This document shows positions 40,922 through 49,759 of a DNA stretch of 64,000 nt, in pieces. Position numbers and translations under genes: made by a program. The notes beneath the pieces are model-generated. The model did not search any database, had not been told where the DNA came from, and saw only the letters and a program-made list of their open reading frames with translations. This DNA is from Streptomyces celluloflavus (GTDB taxonomy: Bacteria; Actinomycetota; Actinomycetes; Streptomycetales; Streptomycetaceae): assembly GCA_000720995.1 (NCBI GenBank), contig JOEL01000003.1, positions 310,001 to 374,000 of the forward strand, in the 5' to 3' direction. How positions within the stretch are numbered: the first letter of the stretch is position 1; the number at the start of each line of letters is the position of its first letter.

Positions 40922-41980
40922 ATGAGCACCACCGCCGACGGATCCACCGCCTCCGCTCCCCCCATGAGTTCTTCGACCGCGACCACCACAGCCGCGTCCG
41001 CCGCCGCGACGACCGCTGCAGACCCCGCGGCGACCGCGGCCACCGGAGCAGCCGGCCCGGACTCCCCCGGCTCCGCCGCCGGACCCCGTCGCGCCATGGG
41101 CTGGCGGCTGCGCTTCGCCGTTCTCTGCCTGGTCTGGGGCTTCAGCTTTCTCTTCATCAAGGTGGGCAACCGCGGCTTCGCGCCGTTGCAGGTCACGCTG
41201 GGCCGCGTGGGCTTCGGCGCGCTGGTGCTGGTGGTGATGCTGCTGGTCACACGCGAGCGGCTGCCGCGCTCCGCCAGAGTCTGGGGCCATCTGGCGGTCG
41301 CCGCCCTGCTGCTCAATGTGCTCCCCTTCTCGCTCTTCGCCTACTCCGAGCTGACGATCCCCTCCACCCTGGCCGGTATCTGCAATGCCACCTCACCGTT
41401 GTGGGGCATGCTGCTGTCGCTCGTCGCGCTCTCCGAGGACCGCCCCACCCGACGCCGGGTCGCGGGGCTTGGCGTCGGGTTCCTGGGGGTGCTCACCGTG
41501 CTCGGCGCCTGGCAGGGGTTCTCCGGCACGGATCTCACCGGCACCGCGATGGCCCTCGGCGCCTCGCTCAGCTACCCCATCGGCTGGATCTATGTCCGCC
41601 GCACCCTGGCGGGCACCGGACAATCCCACCTCTCCATGACCAGCGCCCAACTGCTCCTCGCCACCGCTCAACTCGCCGTTCTGACGCCACTGTTCTCCCC
41701 CATGCCGACCTCCTTCCCGGTCGTGCCGCTGCTCGCCGTCTTCGCGCTCGGCGCGCTGGGCACCGGTTTCGCCTTCCTGCTCCAGTACGGCCTGGTCGCG
41801 GAGGTCGGCCCCACCACCGCCCAGATGGTCACCTACTTCATCCCGGTGATCGGCACGGCGGCCGGTGTGACGCTGCTGGACGAACAGCTGAGCTGGAACA
41901 CACCGGTCGGCGCCCTCATCGTGCTCGCCGGTGCCGCCCTCACCCAGAGCCGGCCTCGGCGCACCACCCCCTCGCCCTGA
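40922..41980 (+). CDS. EamA-family drug/metabolite transporter
   Basis: A 352-residue DMT protein with ten hydrophobic helices in two EamA repeats (LVWGFSFLFIKVGNRGFAPL and ALGASLSYPIGWIYVRR begin the two halves). An N-terminal extension of about 55 residues, almost entirely Thr/Ala/Ser/Gly, is unusual and may be disordered in the cytoplasm. The start may therefore be downstream at MGWRLRF, but ATG 40922 follows the spacing from the divergent promoter. It probably exports a small metabolite. It is controlled with or by the divergent LysR gene and converges with the MocR gene, 42 bp away. Confidence 0.89.
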   Translation: MSTTADGSTASAPPMSSSTATTTAASAAATTAADPAATAATGAAGPDSPGSAAGPRRAMGWRLRFAVLCLVWGFSFLFIKVGNRGFAPLQVTLGRVGFGALVLVVMLLVTRERLPRSARVWGHLAVAALLLNVLPFSLFAYSELTIPSTLAGICNATSPLWGMLLSLVALSEDRPTRRRVAGLGVGFLGVLTVLGAWQGFSGTDLTGTAMALGASLSYPIGWIYVRRTLAGTGQSHLSMTSAQLLLATAQLAVLTPLFSPMPTSFPVVPLLAVFALGALGTGFAFLLQYGLVAEVGPTTAQMVTYFIPVIGTAAGVTLLDEQLSWNTPVGALIVLAGAALTQSRPRRTTPSP

Positions 41981-42022
41981 CACGCATCCCTCCCTCCCCG
42001 CACCACTCCCGGCCCGCGCCCC

Positions 42023-43360
42023 TCACTCGTACCGCCGAGTCTCACCCGGCCCCGTGGCCGATGCGACAGCGTCCGCCACGGGGCCGATGTCGTCGTCGGA
42101 CAGTCCGGACACGGTGATCCGGACGCCCGGCGGGGACTGCATCCGAAAGCGTGCCCCGGGGGCCACCGCCCACCCGGCGTGCAGCAGGCGGGCCACCGCG
42201 GCGGTCTCGTCCGGGACCGGCACCCAGACGTTCATCCCGCTGCGACCGCGCGCCGGCACGCCCCGCTCGGCCAGTGCCCGTATCAGCGCCTCCCGCCGCC
42301 GGTCGTACGCTCCGGCGACCACCGTCGGCTCGATCGCGGACGTCCGCCACAGATGCGCGACGGCGTCCTGGAGCAGATGGCTGACCCAGCCCGGCCCCAG
42401 CCGCTGACGGCCGCGCACCCGGTCCACGGTCACGGCGTCCCCGGTGAGCACCGCCAGCCGCAGGTCCGGCCCGTACGCCTTGGCTGTCGACCGCACCAGC
42501 ACCCAGTGATCGGTGACGCCGGAGAGCGGATGCAGCGGGAGATCGACGATGCCGTGGCCGTGATCGTCCTCGATGAGCAGCACATCGGGGTGGTCCGCCA
42601 GCAGGGCCCGGAGCTCCACGGCGCGCTCCCGGCCGATCACGGCTCCCGTGGGGTTCTGCGCCCGGTCCGTGAGGACGACGGCGCGGGCGCCGCCCGCCAG
42701 CGCCCGCGCCAACTGCTCGGGCAGCGGCCCTTCGTCGTCCAGCCCGACCGGCGCCGCCCGCAATCCGAGCGCCGGAATGAGATCCAGCAGGCTCCCCCAT
42801 CCCGGATCCTCCACCGCCACGGCGTCGCCGGGCCGCAGATGCGCGGCCAGTACCCGCTCCATGGCGTCGAGTGAGCCGCTGGTGACGGCGACGGGCCCCT
42901 CGGTCACGCCGTCACGGCTGAACGCCGAGCGGGCCAGCGCCGCGAGGTCCGCGTCGACGGCCGGGGCGCCGTAGAGCACCGGCCGCCGTGCGCTGCGCGC
43001 CGCGGCCTCGGCCAGCGCACGCTCCAGCGGCGGCAGCAGGGCCGGATCGGGATTGCCGTCCGAGGCGTCCCGGACGCCCGGCGGGACCGCCACCCGCAGC
43101 GCCTCCCGCGCGGTGCTGGCCGGGCGCGGGCGCACCCGGCTGCCGCGCCGGCCCGCGGTCTCGATCACTCCTCGGTCACGCAGTGTGCGGTACGCGGCCG
43201 CGACCGTATTCGGATTGACCTCCAGGAAGACGGCCAACTCCCTTAGCGGGGGCAGTACTTCGCCCGGTTGGAGCGAGCCCGCACCGACGGCCCGCTCGAC
43301 ACTGGCGGCAATCTCCGATGCGCGCCGCCCTTCGATCCGATACTCTCCTAGCACAAACAT
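42023..43360 (-). CDS. MocR-type GntR/aminotransferase regulator
   Basis: A 445-residue chimera: an N-terminal GntR winged helix (ASVERAVGAGSLQPGEVLPPLRELAVFLEVNPNTVAAAYRTL in adjoining parts) joined to a fold-type I PLP aminotransferase-like domain with VVLTDRAQNPTGAV, LIEDDHGHGI and the PLP Lys in VRSTAKAYGPDLRLAVLTGD. Such proteins sense PLP or an amino acid and rarely catalyse transamination. It is divergent from two flavin-barrel genes that share a fold with PNPOx, which suggests it controls vitamin B6-related or nitro-reductive functions. The ATG is used; a GTG 6 bp inward is possible. Confidence 0.93.
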   Translation of the reverse strand: MFVLGEYRIEGRRASEIAASVERAVGAGSLQPGEVLPPLRELAVFLEVNPNTVAAAYRTLRDRGVIETAGRRGSRVRPRPASTAREALRVAVPPGVRDASDGNPDPALLPPLERALAEAAARSARRPVLYGAPAVDADLAALARSAFSRDGVTEGPVAVTSGSLDAMERVLAAHLRPGDAVAVEDPGWGSLLDLIPALGLRAAPVGLDDEGPLPEQLARALAGGARAVVLTDRAQNPTGAVIGRERAVELRALLADHPDVLLIEDDHGHGIVDLPLHPLSGVTDHWVLVRSTAKAYGPDLRLAVLTGDAVTVDRVRGRQRLGPGWVSHLLQDAVAHLWRTSAIEPTVVAGAYDRRREALIRALAERGVPARGRSGMNVWVPVPDETAAVARLLHAGWAVAPGARFRMQSPPGVRITVSGLSDDDIGPVADAVASATGPGETRRYE

Positions 43361-43365
43361 GATTA

Positions 43366-43377
43366 TGCACTAGTGCA
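43366..43377. promoter_or_regulatory. 12-bp perfect palindrome between MocR and the flavoprotein operon
   Basis: TGCACTAGTGCA occupies nearly all of the 29-bp gap between the MocR start (43360) and the next start (43390). It is well placed as a MocR operator controlling both directions, and leaves little room for separate promoters. Confidence 0.6.
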
Positions 43378-43389
43378 ATGGAGATGGCA

Positions 43390-44052
43390 ATGTCCCTGGC
43401 CGAGCGGTACGAACCGACCGAACGCACCACCCTCACCCGCGCCCGCGAGCGCGCCACCTACGACCAGGAGACCGTGCACGCGATCCTCGACTCGGCCTAC
43501 CTCTGCCACCTGGGCTACGTACGCGACGGCGCACCCGTCGTCCTCCCCACGCTCTACGGCCGCGTCGGGGACCGCCTCTACCTCCACGGCTCCACCGGCT
43601 CCCGTCCGCTGCGGATGGCCGGCGAGCCGGACCCGGGCCTGCCGGTCTGCGTCACCGTCACCCATGTGGACGGCCTGGTGCTGGCCAGATCCGCCTTCCA
43701 CCACTCCATCAACTACCGCTGCGTCGTGGTCCACGGCACCGCACATCCGGTCACCGACCCGGCCGAGAAGTCGGCCGCCCTCGACGCACTCGTCGACCAC
43801 GTCCTGCCCGGCCGGGCCGCGGACTCCCGGCCGGGCAACGCCAAGGAACTGGCGGCCACCGCGGTGATACGCCTCGATCTGCGCGAGGTCTCCGCCAAGA
43901 TCCGCACCGGCGGCCCGAACGACGAGCCCGAGGACCTCGCGCTCCCCCACTGGAGCGGTGTCCTTCCGGTGGCACCGGTGTACGGCGCCCCCGTACCCTC
44001 CGACGATCTGGCAGCGGATATCCCGCAGCCCGCGTACCTCTCCGCCCGCTGA
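43390..44052 (+). CDS. NimA-like flavin split-barrel protein
   Basis: A 220-residue pyridoxamine-phosphate-oxidase-like protein. AILDSAYLCHLGYVRDGAPVVLPTLYGRVGDRLYLHGSTGSRPL in adjoining stretches matches the nitroimidazole-resistance NimA-related family, which binds FMN or haem. It may reduce a nitro group or another electrophile, but resistance cannot be inferred from sequence. ATG 43390 follows GGAG by 6 nt; earlier ATGs at 43378 and 43384 overlap the operator and are less likely. It forms an operon with the PaiB-like gene 10 bp downstream. Confidence 0.87.
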   Translation: MSLAERYEPTERTTLTRARERATYDQETVHAILDSAYLCHLGYVRDGAPVVLPTLYGRVGDRLYLHGSTGSRPLRMAGEPDPGLPVCVTVTHVDGLVLARSAFHHSINYRCVVVHGTAHPVTDPAEKSAALDALVDHVLPGRAADSRPGNAKELAATAVIRLDLREVSAKIRTGGPNDEPEDLALPHWSGVLPVAPVYGAPVPSDDLAADIPQPAYLSAR

Positions 44053-44062
44053 GGAGGCCCCG

Positions 44063-44719
44063 ATGCTGATCCACCCCTGGGACGCCCCCACCGACGACAC
44101 CGAGTGGCAGCAGTGGCTGGCCGCCCACGACTTCGGCCAGCTGGCCGCCAACGGCCCGGCCGGCGAGGCGCCCTTGGTGCAACCGCTGCACTTCGCGTAC
44201 GACCCGGCCCGCCGCGAGGCCGTCACCCATCTCGCCCGGCCCCACCCCATCTGGCGCGCGCTGGCGGACAACCCGACGGTCCTGCTGAGCGTGGTGGACG
44301 ACTACACCTTCATCCCCGGCCCCTGGCAGGCGGCCGAGGACCAGCCGCCCGAGCACGGCGTCCCCACCAGCTTCTACGCCGCCGTGCAGCTGACCTGCAC
44401 CGCCCACATCGTGGACGAGCCCACCGCCAAGGCCGCGCTGCTGGCGCGCCAGATGGCCCACTTCCAGCCGGAGGGCGGTTCGGCCCCGGTCGCCGCGGGC
44501 GAGGAACCGTACGGCAGGCAGCTGTCCGGCATCCGCGGTCTGCGCCTCGAAGTGCGCGAGGTCCGCGCCAAGTTCAAGTACGGCGGCAAGCGGACCACCG
44601 CCGTCCAGCAGCGGATCTCCGAGCGCCTCGCCGTGCGGGACGCGCCCGGCGACGCGGCGGCCCGCGTCCACCAGCAGCGGCGTCTGGCCGCCGCCCCCAC
44701 CACCCCGCCCGGCCCCTGA
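44063..44719 (+). CDS. PaiB-family FMN-binding protein
   Basis: A 218-residue protein of the FMN-binding negative regulator (PaiB/YdhI-like) family: MLIHPWDAPTDDTEWQQWL at the N-terminus, LVQPLHFAYDP, HLARPHPIWRAL, the family strand SVVDDYTFIPG, TSFYAAVQLTCTAHIVDE and ending RAKFKYGGKRTTAVQQRISERL. In Bacillus PaiB works with an acetyltransferase in polyamine control, but here it lies with a NimA-like flavoprotein under a MocR regulator. GGAGG precedes the ATG. A 12-bp hairpin follows downstream. Confidence 0.9.
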   Translation: MLIHPWDAPTDDTEWQQWLAAHDFGQLAANGPAGEAPLVQPLHFAYDPARREAVTHLARPHPIWRALADNPTVLLSVVDDYTFIPGPWQAAEDQPPEHGVPTSFYAAVQLTCTAHIVDEPTAKAALLARQMAHFQPEGGSAPVAAGEEPYGRQLSGIRGLRLEVREVRAKFKYGGKRTTAVQQRISERLAVRDAPGDAAARVHQQRRLAAAPTTPPGP

Positions 44720-44778
44720 CGGGACCAAGCCGCCCCACCGCGGCCCCGCCTCGCGCACCGGCGGGCGGCACGCCCCGT

Positions 44779-44815
44779 CGTCGTACGGCCGCGGCGCCCC
44801 TCGGGCCGTACGACG
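44779..44815. terminator. 12-bp hairpin between convergent PaiB and EamA genes
   Basis: CGTCGTACGGCC (44779-44790) and GGCCGTACGACG (44804-44815) pair perfectly around a 13-nt loop in the gap between two convergent genes. No U-tract is present on either strand. Confidence 0.66.
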
Positions 44816-44977
44816 GCATCGCCACGACGGCGTACCCACGCCGATGGCCCCATGGCGGCATACGCACGACGACGGACCCGCGGCCGCGTCAGCGGACGAC
44901 CCGCCACGGGACGGCGTCCGTACGGCGGCACCGCCCGCCCGGCGTACCGCACCGGGCGGGCGCCTCAGCCCACCGCC

Positions 44978-45955
44978 TCAGCCCACCGCCGCCGCGGACC
45001 GGGCCGCGACCGCGCCGCGGGCCTCGGTCATCGCCAGGGCGGCAACGGCCGCCAACAGCACGCCGGTTCCGATCGCCGTCGCCGCCGTGAGCCGCTCCCC
45101 GAGGAAGAGCAGCGCGATGGCCGCGGCGGACACCGGCTCGATCAGCGAGATCACCGACGCCGTCGCCGCGCGTACGGCCGCCAGCCCCGCGAAGTACAGC
45201 CCGTACCCGAGCGCCGTCGGCACGGCCGCGATATAGCCCAGCAGCCAGAGGCTGCGTCCCAGGTCGTGTGCGTGCGGCCACAGACCCTCCACCGCCGCGA
45301 GCGGCAGCAGACACAGCGCGCCGACGGCCAGCGCGCTGATCGTCGAGGCGTACGGATCGCTGCCGCCGCCCTTGCCCAGCCACCGCGTGGTGAGCGTCAT
45401 CGTGGCGCATCCGGCCGCGGACAGCAGGGCGTAGCCGATGCCGGCGGGACGCACCGCATCGACGCCGGACCCGCCGAGGACCAGGATCAGCAGCCCGGCC
45501 AGCGCACCGGCCACGGCCAGGACACCGCCCACGCCGAGCCGTTCGCCGAGTGTCACGCGCCCGCCGATCGCGATCAGGACGGGCCCCGCCCCCATCGTGA
45601 CGACGGTGGCCACGGCCAGTCCGGTGGCTTCCACGGCGGCGAAGTAGGCGGCCTGGAAGACGGCCAGGGCGATACCGGTCACCGCGGTCCGCAGCACCCG
45701 GCGGCGCATCGGCTCGGCCGGACGCCGGGTCGTGCCGGTACCGGTACCGGCACGACGGCGCAGCACCCCCCGTACGGCGAGCAGCAGCACCAGGCCGCCG
45801 CAGGTGCGCCAGAAGGTGAGGGAGACCGGACCGAGTCCGCTGCCGCGGTAGAGGAGCGCGGCGGCCGCGCCCGCCGTGCCCCAGGCGGTCGCGGCGATGG
45901 TCACGTACAGGAGCCCCCGGCCCACGGGCAGGGAGGAGGAAGGGGAGGTATGCAT
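44978..45955 (-). CDS. EamA-family drug/metabolite transporter
   Basis: A 325-residue transporter with ten helices in two EamA halves ([21 protein letters not shown] and [20 protein letters not shown] begin them). The cytoplasmic loop after helix 2 is [20 protein letters not shown], where the GT run is encoded by a 28-bp DNA palindrome. It exports an unknown metabolite. GGAG lies about 10 nt before the ATG. A second EamA gene lies about 320 bp upstream on the same strand; the two may be independent or part of one unit. It converges with the PaiB-like gene. Confidence 0.9.
   Translation of the reverse strand: MHTSPSSSLPVGRGLLYVTIAATAWGTAGAAAALLYRGSGLGPVSLTFWRTCGGLVLLLAVRGVLRRRAGTGTGTTRRPAEPMRRRVLRTAVTGIALAVFQAAYFAAVEATGLAVATVVTMGAGPVLIAIGGRVTLGERLGVGGVLAVAGALAGLLILVLGGSGVDAVRPAGIGYALLSAAGCATMTLTTRWLGKGGGSDPYASTISALAVGALCLLPLAAVEGLWPHAHDLGRSLWLLGYIAAVPTALGYGLYFAGLAAVRAATASVISLIEPVSAAAIALLFLGERLTAATAIGTGVLLAAVAALAMTEARGAVAARSAAAVG
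45729..45756. repeat. Perfect 28-bp palindrome inside an EamA gene
   Basis: Positions 45729-45756 form a 28-bp sequence identical to its reverse complement (half GTCGTGCCGGTACC, followed by its mirror). It encodes the Gly-Thr loop of the EamA transporter. It could form a cruciform and is a long perfect palindrome for chance. Confidence 0.9.
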
Positions 45956-46274
45956 AGGAGGTGCACTCCGGGAAAGCCGATACGGCGCGGTGCGCCGTGG
46001 AATGGTCGCGTGGTCCCGTGTGCGGGCAGCGACGGTCGGCCCGGGAGCTCACCCGAGCCGGGTTTCCTTCGGAGGCCGCCGCCCGCGCTAGGCGGCGGGA
46101 GGGGGCAGCACGGTCGAATGCATGATCGTCACCCTATGCGGGAGGCGGCCCGGCCGACAAGCCACCCCGGGGCGTTCCGCGGCCGTCGCGCCGGACGCAG
46201 CCCCTCCCGTACCGCTGGCAGCCCCCGCACCGGCAGCGTCCCGTCACCGCGGCCTCCGCCACCCCGTCCGGCGG
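45956..46274. other. 319-bp gap between two EamA genes
   Basis: It holds the upstream region of the first EamA gene and the tail region of the second. I see a short purine-rich ribosome site, no tandem or inverted repeat of note, and no supported gene. Confidence 0.5.
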
Positions 46275-47336
46275 CTATGCCGCCCGTGCCGACGCGTCCC
46301 GCTCCGCCACTTCCTCCGCCACCGTCTTCGGCTTCGCCGACTGCGCGATGAAGGCGCCGACCAGTACGACCGCGCCCCCCACGAGCTGCGGCGCGGCGAG
46401 ATGTTCGCCGAGCAGCACCCAGGCCAGGACGGTCGCGATCACCGCCTCCAGACACGACACCACCCCGGCCACCTGCGGCGAGAGACGGCGGATCGACACC
46501 ACGCCGGTCAGATAGGCGAGCACCGTCGCGATCAGCACGATCCAGCCGAGCAGCAGCGCGGCGGGCACCTGGGTGCCGTTCAGCTCCGCGCTGCTACCCA
46601 GCACCGACCAGTCCATGCCCCACGGGCGGGCGAGCACCGTGAGCACCACGGCGCCGATCAGCAGGCCGTACGCGATCACCCCCAGCGGGTCCACCGGGTC
46701 GTCGCCGTCGGTGCCGTGGTCGGACAGCACGAAGTAGCCGACCTGGCAGCAGGCCGCGCCGAGCGCGAGGACGAGACCGAGGGCGTCGAAGGTCAGCCCG
46801 GACCACACCTGGACGACGCAGGCCAGACCACCGAGCGCGAGCACCACACCGACCGCCGCGGAACGGCTGACCGGCCGTTTCTGGACGAAGCGCACCCAGC
46901 CCAGCACGAGGGCGGGGGCCAGGTACTCGACGAGCAGCGCGACGCCGACGGGGATACGGGAGAGCGAGGCGAAGTAGCAGCCCTGCACACCGGCGACGGC
47001 GAGCAGACCGAAGCCCATCAGCAGGCCGGGGCGGCGGCGCACCAGATCGCGGTGGCGCCAGGCGAGCGGCAGCAGCACCAGGGCGGCGCCGGTCACGCGC
47101 AGCCAGGTGACATGCAGCGGTTCGAGGCCCGCTTGGATCAGAGGTTTGGCGGCGACACCCGAGCCGCCGAAGGCGCAGGCGGAGAGCAGCGCGATGCCGA
47201 GTCCGGCGCGCCGTCCCCGTGCGCCGCCGGGGTCCGCCCCGGCGTTCCGCCGCGCCGGCCCGGTACCGCCGGCCCCTGAAGTCCCGCTGCTCGAACCCGT
47301 CGTGGAAACGGCCGGGCTCCCCGAAGACGCATGCAT
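46275..47336 (-). CDS. EamA-family drug/metabolite transporter
   Basis: A 353-residue DMT protein with two five-helix EamA repeats (LGIALLSACAFGGSGVAAKPLIQ; GLVLALGAACCQVGYFVLSDHG). The N-terminal 45 residues are Ser/Gly/Ala-rich and polar, and the central loop is Asp/Gly-rich (HGTDGDDPVDP). The last helix is followed by a short charged tail. The ATG at 47336 has no clear ribosome site; the start may be shorter. A Clp-N gene lies just upstream. The substrate is unknown; similar proteins export amino acids or drugs. Confidence 0.88.
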   Translation of the reverse strand: MHASSGSPAVSTTGSSSGTSGAGGTGPARRNAGADPGGARGRRAGLGIALLSACAFGGSGVAAKPLIQAGLEPLHVTWLRVTGAALVLLPLAWRHRDLVRRRPGLLMGFGLLAVAGVQGCYFASLSRIPVGVALLVEYLAPALVLGWVRFVQKRPVSRSAAVGVVLALGGLACVVQVWSGLTFDALGLVLALGAACCQVGYFVLSDHGTDGDDPVDPLGVIAYGLLIGAVVLTVLARPWGMDWSVLGSSAELNGTQVPAALLLGWIVLIATVLAYLTGVVSIRRLSPQVAGVVSCLEAVIATVLAWVLLGEHLAAPQLVGGAVVLVGAFIAQSAKPKTVAEEVAERDASARAA

Positions 47337-47385
47337 CCGATCATCATGGCAGCCGCCGTCAGCAGCGTCACCCCCCACATTCCTG

Positions 47386-47916
47386 TCATTCCTGGCCGGA
47401 GCGGTCCCCGTCCAGGCGGGCGGCGAGCCGGTCGGTGTCGACGGCGGCCCGGCGCAGCACTTCGACGGCGCGCGACTCGGGATCGTCCACCAGGGCGGCG
47501 AGCAGATCGAGACAGTGGGCGCGTACGGCGTAACGGGCGTGGGCGCGGTCGAGGGCGCCGTCCATGGCGGCGGCCGCGGCGGGCGACCAGCCGGGGACGC
47601 CGCCCTCGGCGACGACGGGGACCGCGCCGGAGTCCTCGACGGTGCCGTGCCACTGGAGTCCGTAGCCGATGCTGCGCTGCACGAGGTAGCCGAGCAGCCG
47701 GGCGATCTGCGGCTCGCCGTCGAAGGCGGCGCGTACCGCGGGATCCGATTCCAGGAGGCCGTGCAGCAGATGCGCGGTGTCGACATGCCGGTCGCCGTCC
47801 CGGGTGGCCCGTCTGCGGGCAGCGGAGACCACCGACGCGAGCTCTACGGAGAGCTGCGCGTCGAGATCCTCTTGGGCGGGTCCGTCGCCACCGCTGTACG
47901 CGGTACGGTTTTGCAC
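47386..47916 (-). CDS. Clp N-terminal domain protein
   Basis: A 176-residue protein whose first half reads as one Clp_N repeat: SVELASVVSAARRRATRDGDRHVDTAHLLHGLLESDPAVRAAF in adjoining parts. The second Clp_N-like helices (HARYAVRAHCLDLLAALVDDPESRAVEVLRRAAVDTDRLAARLD) follow, so it has about two repeats but no ATPase domain. Such proteins bind Clp substrates or adaptors and may modulate Clp proteolysis, but no function is established. GTG 47916 follows GGGGAG at a short distance. It lies between the EamA gene and a large non-coding gap. Confidence 0.78.
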   Translation of the reverse strand: MQNRTAYSGGDGPAQEDLDAQLSVELASVVSAARRRATRDGDRHVDTAHLLHGLLESDPAVRAAFDGEPQIARLLGYLVQRSIGYGLQWHGTVEDSGAVPVVAEGGVPGWSPAAAAAMDGALDRAHARYAVRAHCLDLLAALVDDPESRAVEVLRRAAVDTDRLAARLDGDRSGQE

Positions 47917-48414
47917 ACTCCCCACCCCACCAGCCCGCCGCGGCCGGAGCATCCCCGGCGGGAAGCATTTGCGCGTCCCCCCGTGGTTGGGCACGCCCGC
48001 GCGCGATCTCATCCTTACGGAGGAGAGAGTGCGGAACGATGAGGGCGGGCACGGGCGGCATCCGGGCCCCGGGCACCCGCCCGCGCCACACCCTCGCCGA
48101 CGCGGTTTCACCACACGCCGAGCCGCTCCACCACCCCGCGCGGCTCTCCGCAGAGCATGCCGGCCGGCTGCGTGAACGAGCGGCTGCCGGCGTACCGCGG
48201 CGACGGCGCCCGTACGGCACAGCCACCGGCGACGCGACCGGCGGCAGCTGCCGGTCGGCTCGGCACGCGGACCGCGCCCGCCATGGCGCGGACCGGCCGT
48301 CCGCCCCGTACCCGCCCTCGCAAGAATCTGACGGCTCATCAGCATTGAACCTTCGCCCGCGCGCGGCTACCTTCCGCGGCAGCAGCCAGGGACAGTCACC
48401 GAAGGGGTGGTCGC
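47917..48414. other. 498-bp divergent gap without a supported gene
   Basis: It separates Clp-N (minus) from SRPBCC (plus). A GTG at 48029 follows GGAGGAG and opens a 48-codon frame of Pro/Arg/His-rich sequence that resembles nothing known. No repeat or operator is evident. Confidence 0.5.
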
Positions 48415-48843
48415 ATGGCCGACGTCACCGCGCAGGCCCGTATCGAGGCACCGGCCGGGCGGATCTGGGACCTGCTCGCCGACTTCGACTCGTACGGCCG
48501 GTGGAACGCCACCCATACCGCCTTCCCCAAGGGCGGTCCGGAAACGCTTGAGGTGGGCGCCGGGTACGAGGAGAACATGAAGCTGATGGGCTTCCCGGCC
48601 GAGGTGAAGTGGACCGTACGGGCCCTGGAGCCGGGCCGGCTGCTCGACCTCACGGGGCGCGGCCCGATGGGCGTCACCCTGGGGATGCGCTACGCGCTCA
48701 CACCGGACGGCGCGGCGACGACGGTCCGGATCGACGGGGTGTTCACCGGCGCCGCGGTCTCACTGATGGCGGGCAAGCTGCGGGAGTCGGCGGGCGCCGC
48801 CCTCCACGAATCGCTGCGCAAACTCGGCGACCTGGTGACCTGA
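48415..48843 (+). CDS. SRPBCC (START/polyketide-cyclase-like) protein
   Basis: A 142-residue protein with the helix-grip fold: VTAQARIEAPAGRIWDLLADFDSYGRWN at the N-terminus, then GAGYEENMKLMGFPAEVKWTVRALEPGRLLDLTGRGPMGV, and the long C-terminal helix AVSLMAGKLRESAGAALHESLRKLGDLV lining the cavity. It binds a hydrophobic ligand or acts as a cyclase or dehydratase; no catalytic residue can be assigned. GAAGGGG lies ahead of the ATG. It converges with the PadR gene, with a strong hairpin between them. Confidence 0.9.
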   Translation: MADVTAQARIEAPAGRIWDLLADFDSYGRWNATHTAFPKGGPETLEVGAGYEENMKLMGFPAEVKWTVRALEPGRLLDLTGRGPMGVTLGMRYALTPDGAATTVRIDGVFTGAAVSLMAGKLRESAGAALHESLRKLGDLVT

Positions 48844-48920
48844 GACGGGCGGACGGCTCGCCCCCACGCGCGGCGCCCCTGCCGGGCAGCAGCACGATGC
48901 GCGGGGTCACGACAGACGGA

Positions 48921-48950
48921 GGCCGTGGCCGGAACGCTCCGGCCACGGCC
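48921..48950. terminator. Perfect 13-bp hairpin between SRPBCC and PadR genes
   Basis: GGCCGTGGCCGGA (48921-48933), loop ACGC, TCCGGCCACGGCC (48938-48950). It stands between convergent genes and can act on both transcripts. No U-tract. Confidence 0.82.
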
Positions 48951-49006
48951 CCGTTGACCGGTGGACGGCCCTTGCCGGCGCCACCCACCGCCCCCTCCGG
49001 CGGCGC

Positions 49007-49621
49007 TCAGTCCTCCTCGGCGAGGATCAGATACAGCTCCTTGCGGGCCTTGTTGACCACTGCCATGGCCTTCTCCCGCTGTTCGGGGCTGCCGGTCGCC
49101 CACACCTGGCGGAATGCCTCAACCAGACCGCCGCCCGCCTTGCGGACCTCGTTCATGGCCTCCCAGTCGATGCCGCGGCCGGCGTCCTCCCAGGGCGCGT
49201 CCGAACCGCTCTCGGCTTCGGTCCGCCCGGCGTCGGTCAGCGAGAAGAGCTTCTTGCCGCCCTCACTGGCGTTGCTGATGAGGCCCTCGTCCTCCAGGAG
49301 CTGGAGGGTCGGGTAGACCGAGCCGGGGCTGGGCTTCCACGCCCCGCCGCTGCGCTCGGCGATCTCCTGGATCATTTCGTAGCCGTGCATCGGCCGGTCC
49401 CGGAGCAGCGCCAGGATCGAGGCGCGCACATCGCCGCGGCGCGCCCGCCCGCGCGGTCCGCCGCGGCCCCGGCCGCCGAAGGGCGGCCCGCCGAACGGTG
49501 GCCCGAAGGGCCCGAAGGCCCGACGGCCCTCGCCCCGGCCCTCGAAGTCGCCCCGGCCGCCGTGGCGTCCGGGCCCGCAGCGCTCGTGCCCGAATTCATG
49601 TCCGTGTTCATGGGGATGCAT
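49007..49621 (-). CDS. PadR-family regulator with His/Gly-rich N-terminus
   Basis: A 204-residue regulator. Residues 1-60 are a His- and Gly-rich stretch (HPHEHGHEFGHERCGPGRHG, then FGPPFGGPPFGG) that could bind metal or stay disordered. The PadR winged helix follows (VRASILALLRDRPMHGYEMIQEIAERSGGAWKPSPGSVYPTLQLLEDEGLI in adjoining parts), and then a C-terminal helical dimerisation region. GGAAGG precedes the ATG. A palindrome 40 bp upstream is a likely autoregulatory site. It is divergent from a PhzF-like gene, which it may control. Confidence 0.92.
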   Translation of the reverse strand: MHPHEHGHEFGHERCGPGRHGGRGDFEGRGEGRRAFGPFGPPFGGPPFGGRGRGGPRGRARRGDVRASILALLRDRPMHGYEMIQEIAERSGGAWKPSPGSVYPTLQLLEDEGLISNASEGGKKLFSLTDAGRTEAESGSDAPWEDAGRGIDWEAMNEVRKAGGGLVEAFRQVWATGSPEQREKAMAVVNKARKELYLILAEED

Positions 49622-49650
49622 GATGACGTCCTTCCATCGTTGATCAGTCG

Positions 49651-49671
49651 CGATACCTCAACGATATATCG
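49651..49671. promoter_or_regulatory. Palindromic site between PadR and PhzF-like genes
   Basis: CGATATATCG (49662-49671) is a 10-bp perfect palindrome with a half-copy CGATA 11 bp to its left (49651-49655). AT-rich dyads of this kind are usual PadR operators, and the position suits autoregulation and control of the divergent gene. Confidence 0.52.
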
Positions 49672-49759
49672 GGACTGTTCTTCTAGCAATCCCTTCCGGG
49701 TCCAATTTCCCGAGATTGGCCTTGGCCTGCGCCTTTACCGCGCCACTACGCTCCGGGCC

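Noticed and set aside
48029-48175. 48-codon GTG frame after GGAGGAG between Clp-N and SRPBCC
   Set aside because: The ribosome site is good, but the product is Pro/Arg/His-rich low complexity with no likeness to known proteins, so I could not support a gene.
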